Below, one piece after another: positions 16,520-24,844 of a stretch of DNA of 49,966 nucleotides. Within the stretch, counting starts at the first letter, position 1, and each line of letters begins with the position of its first letter. Made by a program: the position numbers and the translations under genes. The notes under the pieces were generated by a model. That model saw only the letters and a list, made by a program, of their open reading frames with translations. It was not told where the DNA came from and searched no databases. Origin of the DNA: Deltaproteobacteria bacterium (lineage in GTDB: Bacteria > Bdellovibrionota > Bdellovibrionia > Bdellovibrionales > Bdellovibrionaceae); assembly GCA_017302835.1 (NCBI GenBank), contig JAFLCC010000019.1:1-49966 (forward strand), given 5' to 3'.

Positions 16520-17650
16520 ATGATTAAAACAAGGTATCTCAGGGGAACTATCGAGGAATTTCTGAGAAAAAAGATGGTTTTTTTGGGGGGACCACGGCAG
16601 GTTGGAAAGACCACCCTTTGTCTGAGTTTTTTGGAGCCACCTGATGTACGAAATCCAGCCTATCTCAACTGGGATGAGGTGGGAACCAGGAGTCTTTTGC
16701 GTCAGGGCAAGTTGCCGACAGATCGAATTCTGGTTCTTGATGAAATTCACAAATATAAGCTTTGGCGTGGACTTATCAAAGGATTTTATGATGCCAACAA
16801 AGGGTATCAAGACTATCTGGTGACAGGCTCGGCTCGTCTGGATCACTATCGTAAGGGCGGTGATTCTTTGCTTGGGCGTTACCGGTACCTTCGACTTCAT
16901 CCTTTTTCAGTGAGCGAATTAAAAATTCAAAATTCTGCAAATCTAGAAAGCCTTTTAAGATTTGGTGGGTTCCCTGAACCATTTTTTGCTCAATCGACAA
17001 GGGATCATAAATTATGGTGTGCAGAAAGAATATACCGTGTTGTGAATGACGACATTTCTGATCTTGAAAATCTAAAAGACTATTCTCGATTAGAATTATT
17101 GGCTGAAATTCTGAAAGAAAGAGTGGGGTCTCTTTTTTCTGCAAAATCCCTTGAGGAAGACCTACAAGTATCCCAAAAGACAGTGATTCATTGGGTAGAA
17201 ATATTAGAAAGAGTTTACTATCTTTATCGAATTTATCCTTTTGGAGCCCCTAAGATAAGAGCGCTAAAAAAGACACCAAAAATTTTTTTGTGGGATTGGA
17301 GTGAGGTGGAAAACCCTGGAGCACGTTTTGAAAATTTAGTTGCAGGTCATCTTTTAAAATATTGCCACTTTCTTGAAGATACAGAGGGTGAAAAAATGGA
17401 GTTGAGATATTTACGTGACACCGATCATCGTGAGGTTGATTTTGTGGTTCTGAAAAACAAGAAACCCATTTTTGCAGTAGAGTGTAAAACGGGTGATCGT
17501 CAAGTCTCAAAGTCCATCTTGTACTTCAAGGAGAGGACCAACGTTCCACAATTTTTTCAAGTGCATCTGGGGGCATCAGACTATCTATCCAAGGAAGGCG
17601 TTCGAGTCATTCCATTTGTTAAATTTTGTAATGAATTAAAATTACCTTAA
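16520..17650 (+). CDS. AAA (AAA_14) ATPase with DUF4143 domain
   Basis: 376 aa. Walker A is FLGGPRQVGKTTL (about residues 21-33), Walker B RILVLDEIHK (about 74-83), and sensor LVTGSAR follows. The middle has a winged-helix-like segment (KSLEEDLQVSQKTVIHWVEILERVYYLYRI). The C-terminus is DUF4143, with REVDFVVLKNKKPIFAVECKTG, which resembles the D-ExK core of restriction-endonuclease-fold proteins. These ATPases are widespread, often sporadic and mobile, and their role is unknown; stress, toxin or mobile-element roles have been proposed. Here it is a single gene with an unusually strong, palindrome-covered promoter. Confidence 0.88.
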   Translation: MIKTRYLRGTIEEFLRKKMVFLGGPRQVGKTTLCLSFLEPPDVRNPAYLNWDEVGTRSLLRQGKLPTDRILVLDEIHKYKLWRGLIKGFYDANKGYQDYLVTGSARLDHYRKGGDSLLGRYRYLRLHPFSVSELKIQNSANLESLLRFGGFPEPFFAQSTRDHKLWCAERIYRVVNDDISDLENLKDYSRLELLAEILKERVGSLFSAKSLEEDLQVSQKTVIHWVEILERVYYLYRIYPFGAPKIRALKKTPKIFLWDWSEVENPGARFENLVAGHLLKYCHFLEDTEGEKMELRYLRDTDHREVDFVVLKNKKPIFAVECKTGDRQVSKSILYFKERTNVPQFFQVHLGASDYLSKEGVRVIPFVKFCNELKLP

Positions 17651-17738
17651 TCATTGAAGGATAGACTAAATTCACTCAAAAAAATCAAATTTGATGCATC
17701 GAGAGAATATTTACTAGGTAGGACCAAGATTTTGAATT

Positions 17739-17752
17739 TAAAGTTAACTTTA
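17739..17752. promoter_or_regulatory. 14-bp perfect palindrome upstream of the exported amidotransferase-fold gene
   Basis: TAAAGTTAACTTTA is its own reverse complement. It lies 44 bases before the leader ORF and 67 bases before the ATG at 17819, a position suited to an operator. No strong -35/-10 pair is evident beside it. Confidence 0.4.
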
Positions 17753-17795
17753 GGGAAAACATCACTTATACCCTCAGTATTAAAAGGAGAAACAG

Positions 17796-17822
17796 GTGAT
17801 AAAACACCTTAGATTCATATGA
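17796..17822 (+). other. possible 8-codon leader ORF
   Basis: The only good Shine-Dalgarno in this leader, AAAAGGAG (17783-17789 region), is correctly spaced from GTG 17796, which opens an 8-codon frame (VIKHLRFI) ending at TGA 17820-17822. That stop overlaps the ATG of the next gene (ATGA). Translation of the main gene may depend on re-initiation after this minicistron. Confidence 0.35.
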
Positions 17823-18772
17823 TTAAATCAAAATATTATTTACAAGTTTTTTGTAGTGTTTATTTGGCTCTTTCTGTTGGCTTTTCAAGCCTTGTTTTTG
17901 CTTTTCCTGAATCAGAAATAGAAAGGGATCGTTTACCTGAAGCGCAATGGCCTTCGGAGTTAAAAGAATTTAAGGACACTCTTCCAGATAGATATTTGAA
18001 TCTTACGGAAAGTAAAAAAATAGCATTGTATGTTGGCAAAGGAGCATGGTCTTTTGGTAAAGCTCACTTTAAAAAACTTTTATTGAACTACAGACATTCC
18101 TATGAAGTGATCACGGCGAAAGATATTCTTTCAGGAAAACTGAATGTAATAAACTATAGTATTTTGATTATGCCGGGTGGAAAATCTTGGAAATACATTG
18201 AAGAATTAGGAACTCTTGGGGCAGATGAGATTAAAAGATTTGTTGCCCATGGTGGTGGCTATTTAGGAATCTGTGCTGGAGCCTACTATGCAGTTTCTCA
18301 TCGTCTTGGGCCTAGCACTCAACCAGAGCCCTATGGCATTGGGTTATTGCGTGGAGTTGCTCTTGATGGAACCTCATTGAAGGTGTCGCCGTTTCATGGC
18401 GGAATGATGAAATTCAAAACGGATATCCCGGGGTTTCCAAGTTTCTATCAGATCTTAATGTTGGGGGGACCATCCTTTCATTTTGATCCCATCGAAGGAA
18501 TTTCAAAAAAAATAAAAATTTTAGGAACCATAGATCCAATCCATTTTCCAACATTGATTTATTTTAATTATGGAAAGGGTAAAGTTTTTCTTTCAGGTCC
18601 CCATGGTGAGATTGAAGAAAAGGGTTCCCTCCTAGGCCTCCTCTACAAAGACCCAGATTCAGAGTGGCCACTTCTTGAAAAGATCATGATAGGGTTAGCC
18701 TCTCCAAACTCCAATGCGGATAGCACCATTCTTAAAGTTCTGTCGGAGAATGGAGTAATACCGTCAAAATGA
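17819..18772 (+). CDS. exported class I amidotransferase-fold protein (BPL_N-like)
   Basis: 317 aa with a signal peptide (KSKYYLQVFCSVYLALSVGFSSLVFAFP). The core begins KKIALYVGKGAW, has ILIMPGGKSWKYIEEL, and the nucleophile-elbow GGGYLGICAGAYYA with the Cys near residue 155, then FSGPHGEIEE-type end (VFLSGPHGE) with a His. This order is the glutamine-amidotransferase-like fold named from the N-terminal domain of eukaryotic biotin-protein ligase. Export is unusual for a true amidotransferase; a hydrolase role is possible. Start at ATG 17819 lacks its own ribosome binding site and overlaps a leader ORF. Confidence 0.75.
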   Translation: MIKSKYYLQVFCSVYLALSVGFSSLVFAFPESEIERDRLPEAQWPSELKEFKDTLPDRYLNLTESKKIALYVGKGAWSFGKAHFKKLLLNYRHSYEVITAKDILSGKLNVINYSILIMPGGKSWKYIEELGTLGADEIKRFVAHGGGYLGICAGAYYAVSHRLGPSTQPEPYGIGLLRGVALDGTSLKVSPFHGGMMKFKTDIPGFPSFYQILMLGGPSFHFDPIEGISKKIKILGTIDPIHFPTLIYFNYGKGKVFLSGPHGEIEEKGSLLGLLYKDPDSEWPLLEKIMIGLASPNSNADSTILKVLSENGVIPSK

Positions 18773-18773
18773 A

Positions 18774-19715
18774 TTACCGGGGCCAACTTTTTTGAAAGGA
18801 GAGGAGAACCATTTTGTTGAGAGCCGTATTGGAGGGGTCTCCGTACCAAGCTTGGTCTGAGTAAGTCAAACTGCTGGAAAAATACTCTTGAATTAAATAC
18901 CCAAGACTGAGACTGCCGGTGGCCACACGTTGTTCTTTAGCCACAGAAGTTAAGGTTCCAGATGAATTTACAGGTTCCTCCTGGGCCCAGGATATGGAAT
19001 GTCCAAAACGGAAATTCCCCCAATTGTAACCCAAACCCACAGAGTAGGTGAGGCCGTATCCGGGAATTACTTTTCCTTGAAATTCAGAATTGGAGACATC
19101 TTTCTCAAGAGATCGATGTAACTCAAGATTAAAGAATCCGTCCCATTTGCGAAAAGACTTCGTCAAAAAAGTGCCAAGTCCAAGAGCCCAAAAACCTCGT
19201 CCCGTGGTTTTAAGCCCATTTAAATTATCATTGTCATAGATGGATTTTCCAGAGGGAATCAGGATCGAAGTGTACACGATCCCCTTAGGTCGCCAGGGTG
19301 AGTAATCCCAGTCAGGTAGAAATTCAAACCCACCAAGAAGGGAAATGTCACCTAACCCTACAGAGCGACCTCCTTCAGGACTTGTAACACTTCGTTGTTG
19401 AATGGGAAGTGAGAGACCCATTTGAAAACGGTCGTTAATAATGGTGGCAGCATCTAATTTAAAAGTTTGCGATTGATCATCAGTTTGTCGTTTTTGCCAG
19501 ATTCCTGAAGTAGAGACGTCGCTATCAACTCGAGATTGAGAGTAGCTCGTGGTAAATTGACTTTGATGGTCCCCCGTTATCAGCGCAGGGGCCGAGAACC
19601 CACCACCACAGCAAGAGGCTGCAAAATTCATATCAGAATAAAACAAAATAAACACACTCATAAAGAAGGAAAAGTATTTCTTCCTAGATCGAAAGCTTAA
19701 AGATAACTTGCTCAT
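18774..19715 (-). CDS. outer-membrane beta-barrel-like protein with CCGGG N-terminus
   Basis: 313 aa from ATG 19715, with GGAG 12 bases upstream. A signal-like segment (KKYFSFFMSVFILFYSDMNFAAS) is followed immediately by CCGGG, then alternating amphipathic strands rich in Gly, Ser, Tyr and Trp, ending in a phenylalanine-containing strand (KMVLLSFQKSWPR). This fits an outer-membrane barrel. The adjacent cysteines at the mature N-terminus could bind metal or be lipid-modified. It is last in an operon with a redoxin and a YtkA-like lipoprotein, overlapping the latter by 32 bases. A role in metal (copper-like) or redox-linked envelope transport is a contextual guess. Confidence 0.65.
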   Translation of the reverse strand: MSKLSLSFRSRKKYFSFFMSVFILFYSDMNFAASCCGGGFSAPALITGDHQSQFTTSYSQSRVDSDVSTSGIWQKRQTDDQSQTFKLDAATIINDRFQMGLSLPIQQRSVTSPEGGRSVGLGDISLLGGFEFLPDWDYSPWRPKGIVYTSILIPSGKSIYDNDNLNGLKTTGRGFWALGLGTFLTKSFRKWDGFFNLELHRSLEKDVSNSEFQGKVIPGYGLTYSVGLGYNWGNFRFGHSISWAQEEPVNSSGTLTSVAKEQRVATGSLSLGYLIQEYFSSSLTYSDQAWYGDPSNTALNKMVLLSFQKSWPR

Positions 19716-20274
19716 TTATTTGTTGTGCTCCTTCTTTGATTTGTACTCGGATCTCCCAGTCGCCAGGCATGATAAAAAAAACATGAGTCACCGAAAGGGA
19801 AGTTTTATTGATAGGCGAAATCGCCACCGGTACTGAGCCATGTCCCATGCTTGGCATCCAAAGCACAATGGAGAGTTTTTGGAGTAAAGGGCCTAAAATA
19901 TCTTCTCCAGGCGCTGAATTTGGTTTAAGACTTTCAAATGAAAGATTAAAAGACCCGTATTCTTTTTGAGTTGGAATTTGAATCCATTTAAGTGAAACAC
20001 AAAGATTCTCTTTTCTTAACAAGAAGGAGCAAGCTTTCGGTTTTTCAACTGTAATGGGTTTTTGCGAATCATCCACAGAAGGATTTTTTGAATTTTCTGG
20101 GGAGGTGGGAATCTCTTGATAATTTGAATCATCTGGAGAAGAGGGAATCTCTTGATAATCTGAATCATCTGGTGAAGAGGGAATCTCTTGATAATTTGGT
20201 TTTGCACAAGAAATAAAAATAAGAAGAGAAAAAAATGAAAAGAACAAAAAAGAAATTCTTAGAAAGTAGTTCAT
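19684..20274 (-). CDS. lipoprotein with YtkA/FixH-like domain and tandem repeats
   Basis: 196 aa from ATG 20272-20274, one base after the stop of the redoxin gene. The signal sequence ends LLIFISCAKP, a lipobox. Then come three 12-residue repeats (YQEIPSSPDDSD, YQEIPSSPDDSN, YQEIPTSPENSK) coded by 36-bp DNA repeats, an extendable spacer from the membrane. The C-terminal domain has WMPSMGHGSVPVAI and FFIMPGDWEIRVQI, the MxxMGHG...M.G.W pattern of YtkA/FixH-like domains, often associated with copper handling and cytochrome oxidase assembly. A paralogue lies divergently at 20978. Confidence 0.75.
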   Translation of the reverse strand: MNYFLRISFLFFSFFSLLIFISCAKPNYQEIPSSPDDSDYQEIPSSPDDSNYQEIPTSPENSKNPSVDDSQKPITVEKPKACSFLLRKENLCVSLKWIQIPTQKEYGSFNLSFESLKPNSAPGEDILGPLLQKLSIVLWMPSMGHGSVPVAISPINKTSLSVTHVFFIMPGDWEIRVQIKEGAQQINEQVIFKLSI

Positions 20275-20275
20275 G

Positions 20276-20899
20276 CTAATCTTTTTCTCGAGAAATAAAA
20301 CACCCAAGGGCTTTAGTCTCTGGGGTGGCAATGGAGTTCTTGTTTTCTAAATCTAAAAGAGCCTGGTCCAAATAATGTTTGTCTGCCTTTTGAGCCGTGT
20401 TGCTATTAGTAACCCCACCTTTATAGATAATTTCACCTTTTTGATTAATTATAAAAGCGTGTGGGGTTTTGTAGGCGCTGAATAGATCAGCTATTTTAGC
20501 CTCGGTATCTTGAATCACGGTAATTGGTATATCCAGGCTAGAGAAATACCGTTTAGTGCTTTCTAGGTCTTCATTGACATTGGAATGAACGATATAAAAT
20601 TGAAAATCTTTATGCCGATTTCTGAGAGCAGCTATTTCATCGATATGGCTATGGGAGCAGGGACATTTGGCTGACATAAAAACAAGGACCAAAGCTTTTT
20701 TGTCAGTGAATTTGGTGGGGACATTTAAGTTGAGTCCTGTTTTTAAATCAATGCCTGTAAGAGGGTCAGGGATGGATGTCGAAGCATGGCTATTCAATGA
20801 TGCTGAAAATGAAACCATTGAAGCTGAAAATGAAACCGAAATAGAAATCGTAATTAAAAACAGAAAAAAATAAAAAGGATAATGAATGTGGCGCCTCAT
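20276..20899 (-). CDS. exported redoxin (AhpC/TSA-thioredoxin fold)
   Basis: About 207 aa if started at ATG 20897-20899; a longer frame from 20986 is open but would cover the divergent gene's Shine-Dalgarno. The N-terminus RRHIHYPFYFFLFLITISISVSFSA is a signal or anchor segment. The redoxin core has KALVLVFMSAKCPCSHSHIDEI, placing a CPC in the active-site loop, then VIQDTEAKIADLFSAYKTPHAFIINQKGEIIYKGGV with the cis-proline TPHAF. Such proteins are peroxide or disulfide reductases of the envelope. It heads the operon leading to the YtkA-like lipoprotein and barrel protein, which supports a thiol/metal function. Confidence 0.8.
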   Translation of the reverse strand: MRRHIHYPFYFFLFLITISISVSFSASMVSFSASLNSHASTSIPDPLTGIDLKTGLNLNVPTKFTDKKALVLVFMSAKCPCSHSHIDEIAALRNRHKDFQFYIVHSNVNEDLESTKRYFSSLDIPITVIQDTEAKIADLFSAYKTPHAFIINQKGEIIYKGGVTNSNTAQKADKHYLDQALLDLENKNSIATPETKALGCFISREKD

Positions 20900-20977
20900 A
20901 GTTGAAATTAATAATCTATACAAAACAAACTTGCAATGATATTTGAAATGATGTTCTTTTTTTAAAGGGGGGAAATC

Positions 20978-21409
20978 GTGAGCCAATGGGTCTGTTCTTG
21001 TCTTGTTTTAATTCTATTTTTAACCCAAGTGGGGTTTGCGCAAACTAAAGTATCTTCAGAAGAAATCTGTGCGGTGGGTGAGGTCGCAGTTTGTGCTCAT
21101 CTTCATTTTTCATCGACTCCTAACTCGCTTTCAGAGTCCAGTTTCCTCCTTCATCTTAAGGTTCCAGAAGATCAATCTATCGAGAATTTGAATGTGGATC
21201 TTTGGATGAATATGGAAGGGAGTGTGGGCCATGGATCAGCTCCTGTTACTATCAAAAAAGTATCTGACAATCATTTCCAAATAAGCAATGCATGGTTTGT
21301 GATGATGGGGGTATGGCAGGTAAAAATAAACTTGTTGGTAAGCCAACAAAGCTATCTGGTAAGCCAACAAAGCTATCAAATAAGCATTCCTGTACTTATA
21401 AAGAATTAG
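20978..21409 (+). CDS. secreted YtkA/FixH-like protein
   Basis: 143 aa from GTG 20978 after AAAGGGGGG. The signal peptide is SQWVCSCLVLILFLTQVGFAQ. The domain has WMNMEGSVGHGSAPVTIKKV and AWFVMMGVWQVKINL, matching the MGHGS...M.G.W pattern of the lipoprotein encoded divergently at 20274. Near the C-terminus a 7-residue duplication, LVSQQSY twice, comes from a 21-bp tandem repeat. The Na+/H+ antiporter-like gene follows after 11 bases, so the two are probably one operon. Confidence 0.7.
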   Translation: MSQWVCSCLVLILFLTQVGFAQTKVSSEEICAVGEVAVCAHLHFSSTPNSLSESSFLLHLKVPEDQSIENLNVDLWMNMEGSVGHGSAPVTIKKVSDNHFQISNAWFVMMGVWQVKINLLVSQQSYLVSQQSYQISIPVLIKN

Positions 21410-21420
21410 AGTGATAACCT

Positions 21421-22707
21421 ATGTTTGAAATGAATCCATCTTTGTTTGAAAAAATAGCGAGTTTATGTTTTGCCCTAGCTTTAGGGCATACATTTTCAGT
21501 AAAACAATTTCAAAAAAAGGCTTTAGAATATCCAGCAGGATCCCTTGGAGAAAATTTTTTTCATCTTTTAGGGGAAGTGGAAGTGGTATTTGGTTTATGG
21601 GCCGGAGTCTTTATAGCGCTGAGTCTCGTTTTCTTTGATAGGAATCAGACCCTTGAATATCTGAATCATTGTCAGTTTACTGAACCCCTATTTGTTTTTG
21701 TAATAATGGTGGTTTGCTCAACGAAACCCGTACTTGAAATGGTTGAGGTCGTGGTTTTAAAATTAGCGTATTGGATTTTTAAGATAACGAAAGTTCATTC
21801 CAGTTACTCAATTTACTTTGTTAGTTTGGTTGTAGGTCCATTGCTTGGAAGTTTGATTACAGAGCCAGCGGCCATGACGGTAACAGCTTTGTTTTTGTTG
21901 AAATTTTTGTTTCAGCAAAAGATATCAGTTAAGGCGAAGTACTTAACGCTGGGCTTGCTGTTTGTGAATGTTTCAATAGGGGGTGTTCTGACGCCTTATG
22001 CAGCCCCACCTGTTTTGATGGTTGCTGCAAAATGGAATTGGGATCTCTATTTTATGTTGACTCATTTTGCTTGGAGGGCCCTAGGCGCGATGATCGTATC
22101 TACGTTCATCGTAATCCTTCTTTTAAAAAAGGATCTTGTTAAAATTCATGCAGAACACTTGTTTAGAAATAAAACAACAGTTCCTTCTTGGATTATGATG
22201 GCTCATTTGGGCGCTTTATTTCTAATTGTTTTAACTCATTTGTCCCCTGTGATTTTTGTCGGTCTGTTTTTGTTCTTTCTTGGTCTGGTTAAGGTTACCA
22301 TGGAATATCAAAAAAACTTAAAATTGAAAGAGTCCTTGTTAGTTGGTTTTTTTCTCGCAGGTCTGGTGGTTCTTGGGGGGCCGCAAAAATGGTGGTTGCA
22401 ACCTTTGATTTCTAGTTTAAACAGTTACAGTTTGTATCTGGGGGCGGCGGTCTTAACTGCATTTACAGACAATGCGGCATTAACCTATCTTGGGTCTCAG
22501 GTTGAAAATCTACAGGATATTTCAAAATTTGCATTGGTAGCAGGAAGTGTCGTGGGTGGTGGTCTTACGGTGATTGCCAATGCTCCAAATCCAGCTGGCT
22601 ATTCCATTTTAAATTCTGAGTTTGGAGAGCAGGGAATCAGTCCAATGCAACTTTTTCTAGGAGCCCTGTTGCCGACTGTGGTTTCTGCTATCTTCTTTTT
22701 TCCTTGA
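21421..22707 (+). CDS. putative Na+/H+ antiporter (Na_H_antiport_2-type)
   Basis: 428 aa with about ten to twelve hydrophobic helices. The segments GPLLGSLITEPAAMTVTALFLL and GGVLTPYAAPPVLMVAAKWNWD, and the late SVVGGGLTVIANAPNPAGYSIL, are typical of the ion-transporter superfamily group annotated as putative Na+/H+ antiporter (two inverted repeats each with a broken helix). It likely exchanges sodium and protons across the inner membrane; substrate not proven. Its upstream partner is a YtkA-like secreted protein. Confidence 0.8.
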   Translation: MFEMNPSLFEKIASLCFALALGHTFSVKQFQKKALEYPAGSLGENFFHLLGEVEVVFGLWAGVFIALSLVFFDRNQTLEYLNHCQFTEPLFVFVIMVVCSTKPVLEMVEVVVLKLAYWIFKITKVHSSYSIYFVSLVVGPLLGSLITEPAAMTVTALFLLKFLFQQKISVKAKYLTLGLLFVNVSIGGVLTPYAAPPVLMVAAKWNWDLYFMLTHFAWRALGAMIVSTFIVILLLKKDLVKIHAEHLFRNKTTVPSWIMMAHLGALFLIVLTHLSPVIFVGLFLFFLGLVKVTMEYQKNLKLKESLLVGFFLAGLVVLGGPQKWWLQPLISSLNSYSLYLGAAVLTAFTDNAALTYLGSQVENLQDISKFALVAGSVVGGGLTVIANAPNPAGYSILNSEFGEQGISPMQLFLGALLPTVVSAIFFFP

Positions 22708-22722
22708 AGGTGAGATTCCTAC

Positions 22723-23346
22723 GTGAACAAAAACTTGACCCGAAAAAGAAAAACGAAAAACCCCTGCAATGTTTGTGGAATGAGCATGGAAAATTGCTTT
22801 TGTTCCGAGGTTGAACAAATAGAAGTAAATACTCGATTGTTACTTGTCGTTCATTCTAAGGAGCTCAAAAGGACAACAAATACAGGAAGGCTGGCGGTTC
22901 ATTCTCTGGGAAACAGTCAGCTTTTAGTCAGGGGAGAAATGGGAAATCCCTTGAATTTATCCCCCTTTCTAAATGGCGAATACGAATCATTGCTATTATT
23001 TCCTTCCAAGGAGGCAGAAGAGTTGACTCCCGAGGTTTTAAAAAGATTTCGTCGGCCTATCCAGCTGATCGTTCCCGATGGAAACTGGAGACAAGCAAGT
23101 AAGTTGGAAATTCGTCAAAAAGAGATATCTCATTTGCCTAAAGTTATGATAAAAGAAAAGAACGAAGCGGCATTTCATTTAAGGAAAGAAAATTCTATTT
23201 ATGGAATGTCAACCCTTGAAGCCATTGCCAAAGCAATGGGAATTCTTGAAGGCAAGGATGTCGAGCAGAGGCTTCAGCATCTGTATCAACTTAAGTTGCA
23301 AAGAACCTTAAAGGGGCGTGGAATTAAAATAGAGAATAGGTATTGA
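22723..23346 (+). CDS. DTW-domain protein (tRNA-uridine aminocarboxypropyltransferase family)
   Basis: 207 aa from GTG 22723. The N-terminal CNVCGMSMENCFCSE is the cysteine cluster of DTW proteins. The domain core reads IQLIVPDGNWRQASKL, in which the DTW motif is D-G-N-W, and ends with STLEAIAKAMGILEG. E. coli relatives (TapT, also called TuaA) transfer an aminocarboxypropyl group from SAM to uridine 47 of tRNA. The gene lies between the antiporter and the phosphotransacetylase fusion with short spacing, so cotranscription is likely without an obvious functional link. Confidence 0.85.
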   Translation: MNKNLTRKRKTKNPCNVCGMSMENCFCSEVEQIEVNTRLLLVVHSKELKRTTNTGRLAVHSLGNSQLLVRGEMGNPLNLSPFLNGEYESLLLFPSKEAEELTPEVLKRFRRPIQLIVPDGNWRQASKLEIRQKEISHLPKVMIKEKNEAAFHLRKENSIYGMSTLEAIAKAMGILEGKDVEQRLQHLYQLKLQRTLKGRGIKIENRY

Positions 23347-23395
23347 GAATACGTATTGAGAAGTTATTCTCAAGGAGATTTTTTAAGGAGTATCG

Positions 23396-24841
23396 ATGAA
23401 AGTTCAAGAAGTAGAAACCGTAGAAAATAAAACATTTGATGAGATAAAAATAGGGGATTCAGCGGCCTTTAATAAGGTCTTAACCAAAAGTGATATAGAG
23501 TTTTTTGCTATTATTACGGGGAATGCAAATCCCATTCATTTAAATGAAGACTATGCTGAAAAGCATTCTGAAAACCATAAAATTGTTGGGCATGGAGCTT
23601 GGGTCATTTCATTAATTTCTAATTTATTAGGAAACCATATTCCTGGATCGGGGACCGTGTATGTTTCCCAAGAAAGTCAGTTTCATCATCGAGTTGAAAT
23701 AAGTGATACCTTGACCCTTTCGATAAAAGTGATTGAAAAGATCGAAGAAGGGCAGTTGATTGTTTTTGAAGTGAAAGCAGTCAATCAGCGTGAAGAGTTG
23801 GTTTTGACAGGGAAATCAATAGTTAGAGCACCTAAGAAAAAAATAATTAGCCCGCGGTTAAAATTGCCTGAAATTTCAATTAAAACAAATGTTGATTATT
23901 TTGAAAGTGTGATTGCTAAATGCGATACTCTTGAGCCCGTCGTATTTTCAGTTTGTCATCCCTGCGATTTCACTTCTCTCAAAGGACCAATGGACGCCTA
24001 CAAGGCAGGATTGATAAAACCCATTTTGGTGGGACCTCGACATCTTATCGAAAAAGTCGCTAAGGAAAATAATATTGATTTAACCGGTGCTGAATTTCTT
24101 CATACAGCGAATGCCCATGAGTCTGCCATGAAATCTGTGGAGTTATGTCGTGTTGGAAAGGCTGAAGTATTGATGAAGGGAAGCTTGCATACCGATGAGA
24201 TGCTGCACGCGGTGGTTCAAAAAGAAACGGGACTTCGAACGTCTCGAAGGATTTCCCATGTCTATGCAATGAGTGTTCCCACCTATCCCAGGTTGCTATT
24301 GATAACCGATGCGGCTATCAATATTTATCCAAGTCTTGAAGATAAAGTCGCTATTATACAAAATGCCATCGACCTAGCACATATCTTAGGAGTGACCCTT
24401 CCTAAGGTGGCAATTCTTTCTGCCATTGAAACAGTGAATCCAAAGATTCAATCAACCCTGGATGCCGCAGCACTTTGCAAGATGGCAGACCGAGGTCAGA
24501 TTAAAGGGGGCTTGTTAGATGGTCCCTTGGCCTTTGATAATTCAGTGAGTATGGAAGCCGCAAGAATTAAAAAAATTGTTTCTAAAGTATCAGGACAAGC
24601 TGATATCCTTGTCGCTCCAGATCTTGAGGCTGGAAATATGATCGCCAAGCAGTTGGATTACCTGGCGGGGGCCTCCACAGCAGGGATCGTTTTGGGTGCA
24701 AAGGTTCCCATCGTTTTAACGAGCAGAGCGGAAAGCCCCAAAGCCAGGACGACATCTGCCGCTTTAGCGGTGTTAGTAGCCTATCAACGTAGAGAAAGAA
24801 AAAGAAAAGAACTATCCGGTCAAAGTGATAAAATGGATTAA
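23396..24841 (+). CDS. MaoC-like hydratase / phosphate acyltransferase fusion
   Basis: 481 aa. Residues about 10-145 form a MaoC hot-dog domain (SDIEFFAIITGNANPIHLNEDYA, then KIVGHGAWVISLIS). Residues about 165-470 form a phosphate acetyl/butyryltransferase (GPMDAYKAGLIKPILVGP, VLMKGSLHTDEMLHAV, GLLDGPLAFDNSVS, VAPDLEAGNM, GLVLGAKVPIVLTSRAES-like end). It should swap CoA for phosphate on an acyl group. Acetate kinase follows 3 bases after the stop, giving an acyl-CoA to acyl-phosphate to acid plus ATP route. The hydratase part suggests acyl chains beyond acetate. Confidence 0.9.
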   Translation: MKVQEVETVENKTFDEIKIGDSAAFNKVLTKSDIEFFAIITGNANPIHLNEDYAEKHSENHKIVGHGAWVISLISNLLGNHIPGSGTVYVSQESQFHHRVEISDTLTLSIKVIEKIEEGQLIVFEVKAVNQREELVLTGKSIVRAPKKKIISPRLKLPEISIKTNVDYFESVIAKCDTLEPVVFSVCHPCDFTSLKGPMDAYKAGLIKPILVGPRHLIEKVAKENNIDLTGAEFLHTANAHESAMKSVELCRVGKAEVLMKGSLHTDEMLHAVVQKETGLRTSRRISHVYAMSVPTYPRLLLITDAAINIYPSLEDKVAIIQNAIDLAHILGVTLPKVAILSAIETVNPKIQSTLDAAALCKMADRGQIKGGLLDGPLAFDNSVSMEAARIKKIVSKVSGQADILVAPDLEAGNMIAKQLDYLAGASTAGIVLGAKVPIVLTSRAESPKARTTSAALAVLVAYQRRERKRKELSGQSDKMD

Positions 24842-24844
24842 CAA

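Noticed and set aside
16451-16900. A 149-aa minus-strand frame over the AAA ATPase gene
   Set aside because: It is antisense to clear Walker A and B coding sequence and has no ribosome site or family pattern.
20016-20207. A 63-aa minus-strand frame with repeated IIKRFPL units
   Set aside because: It is the alternate-frame reading of the DNA repeats in the YtkA-like lipoprotein.
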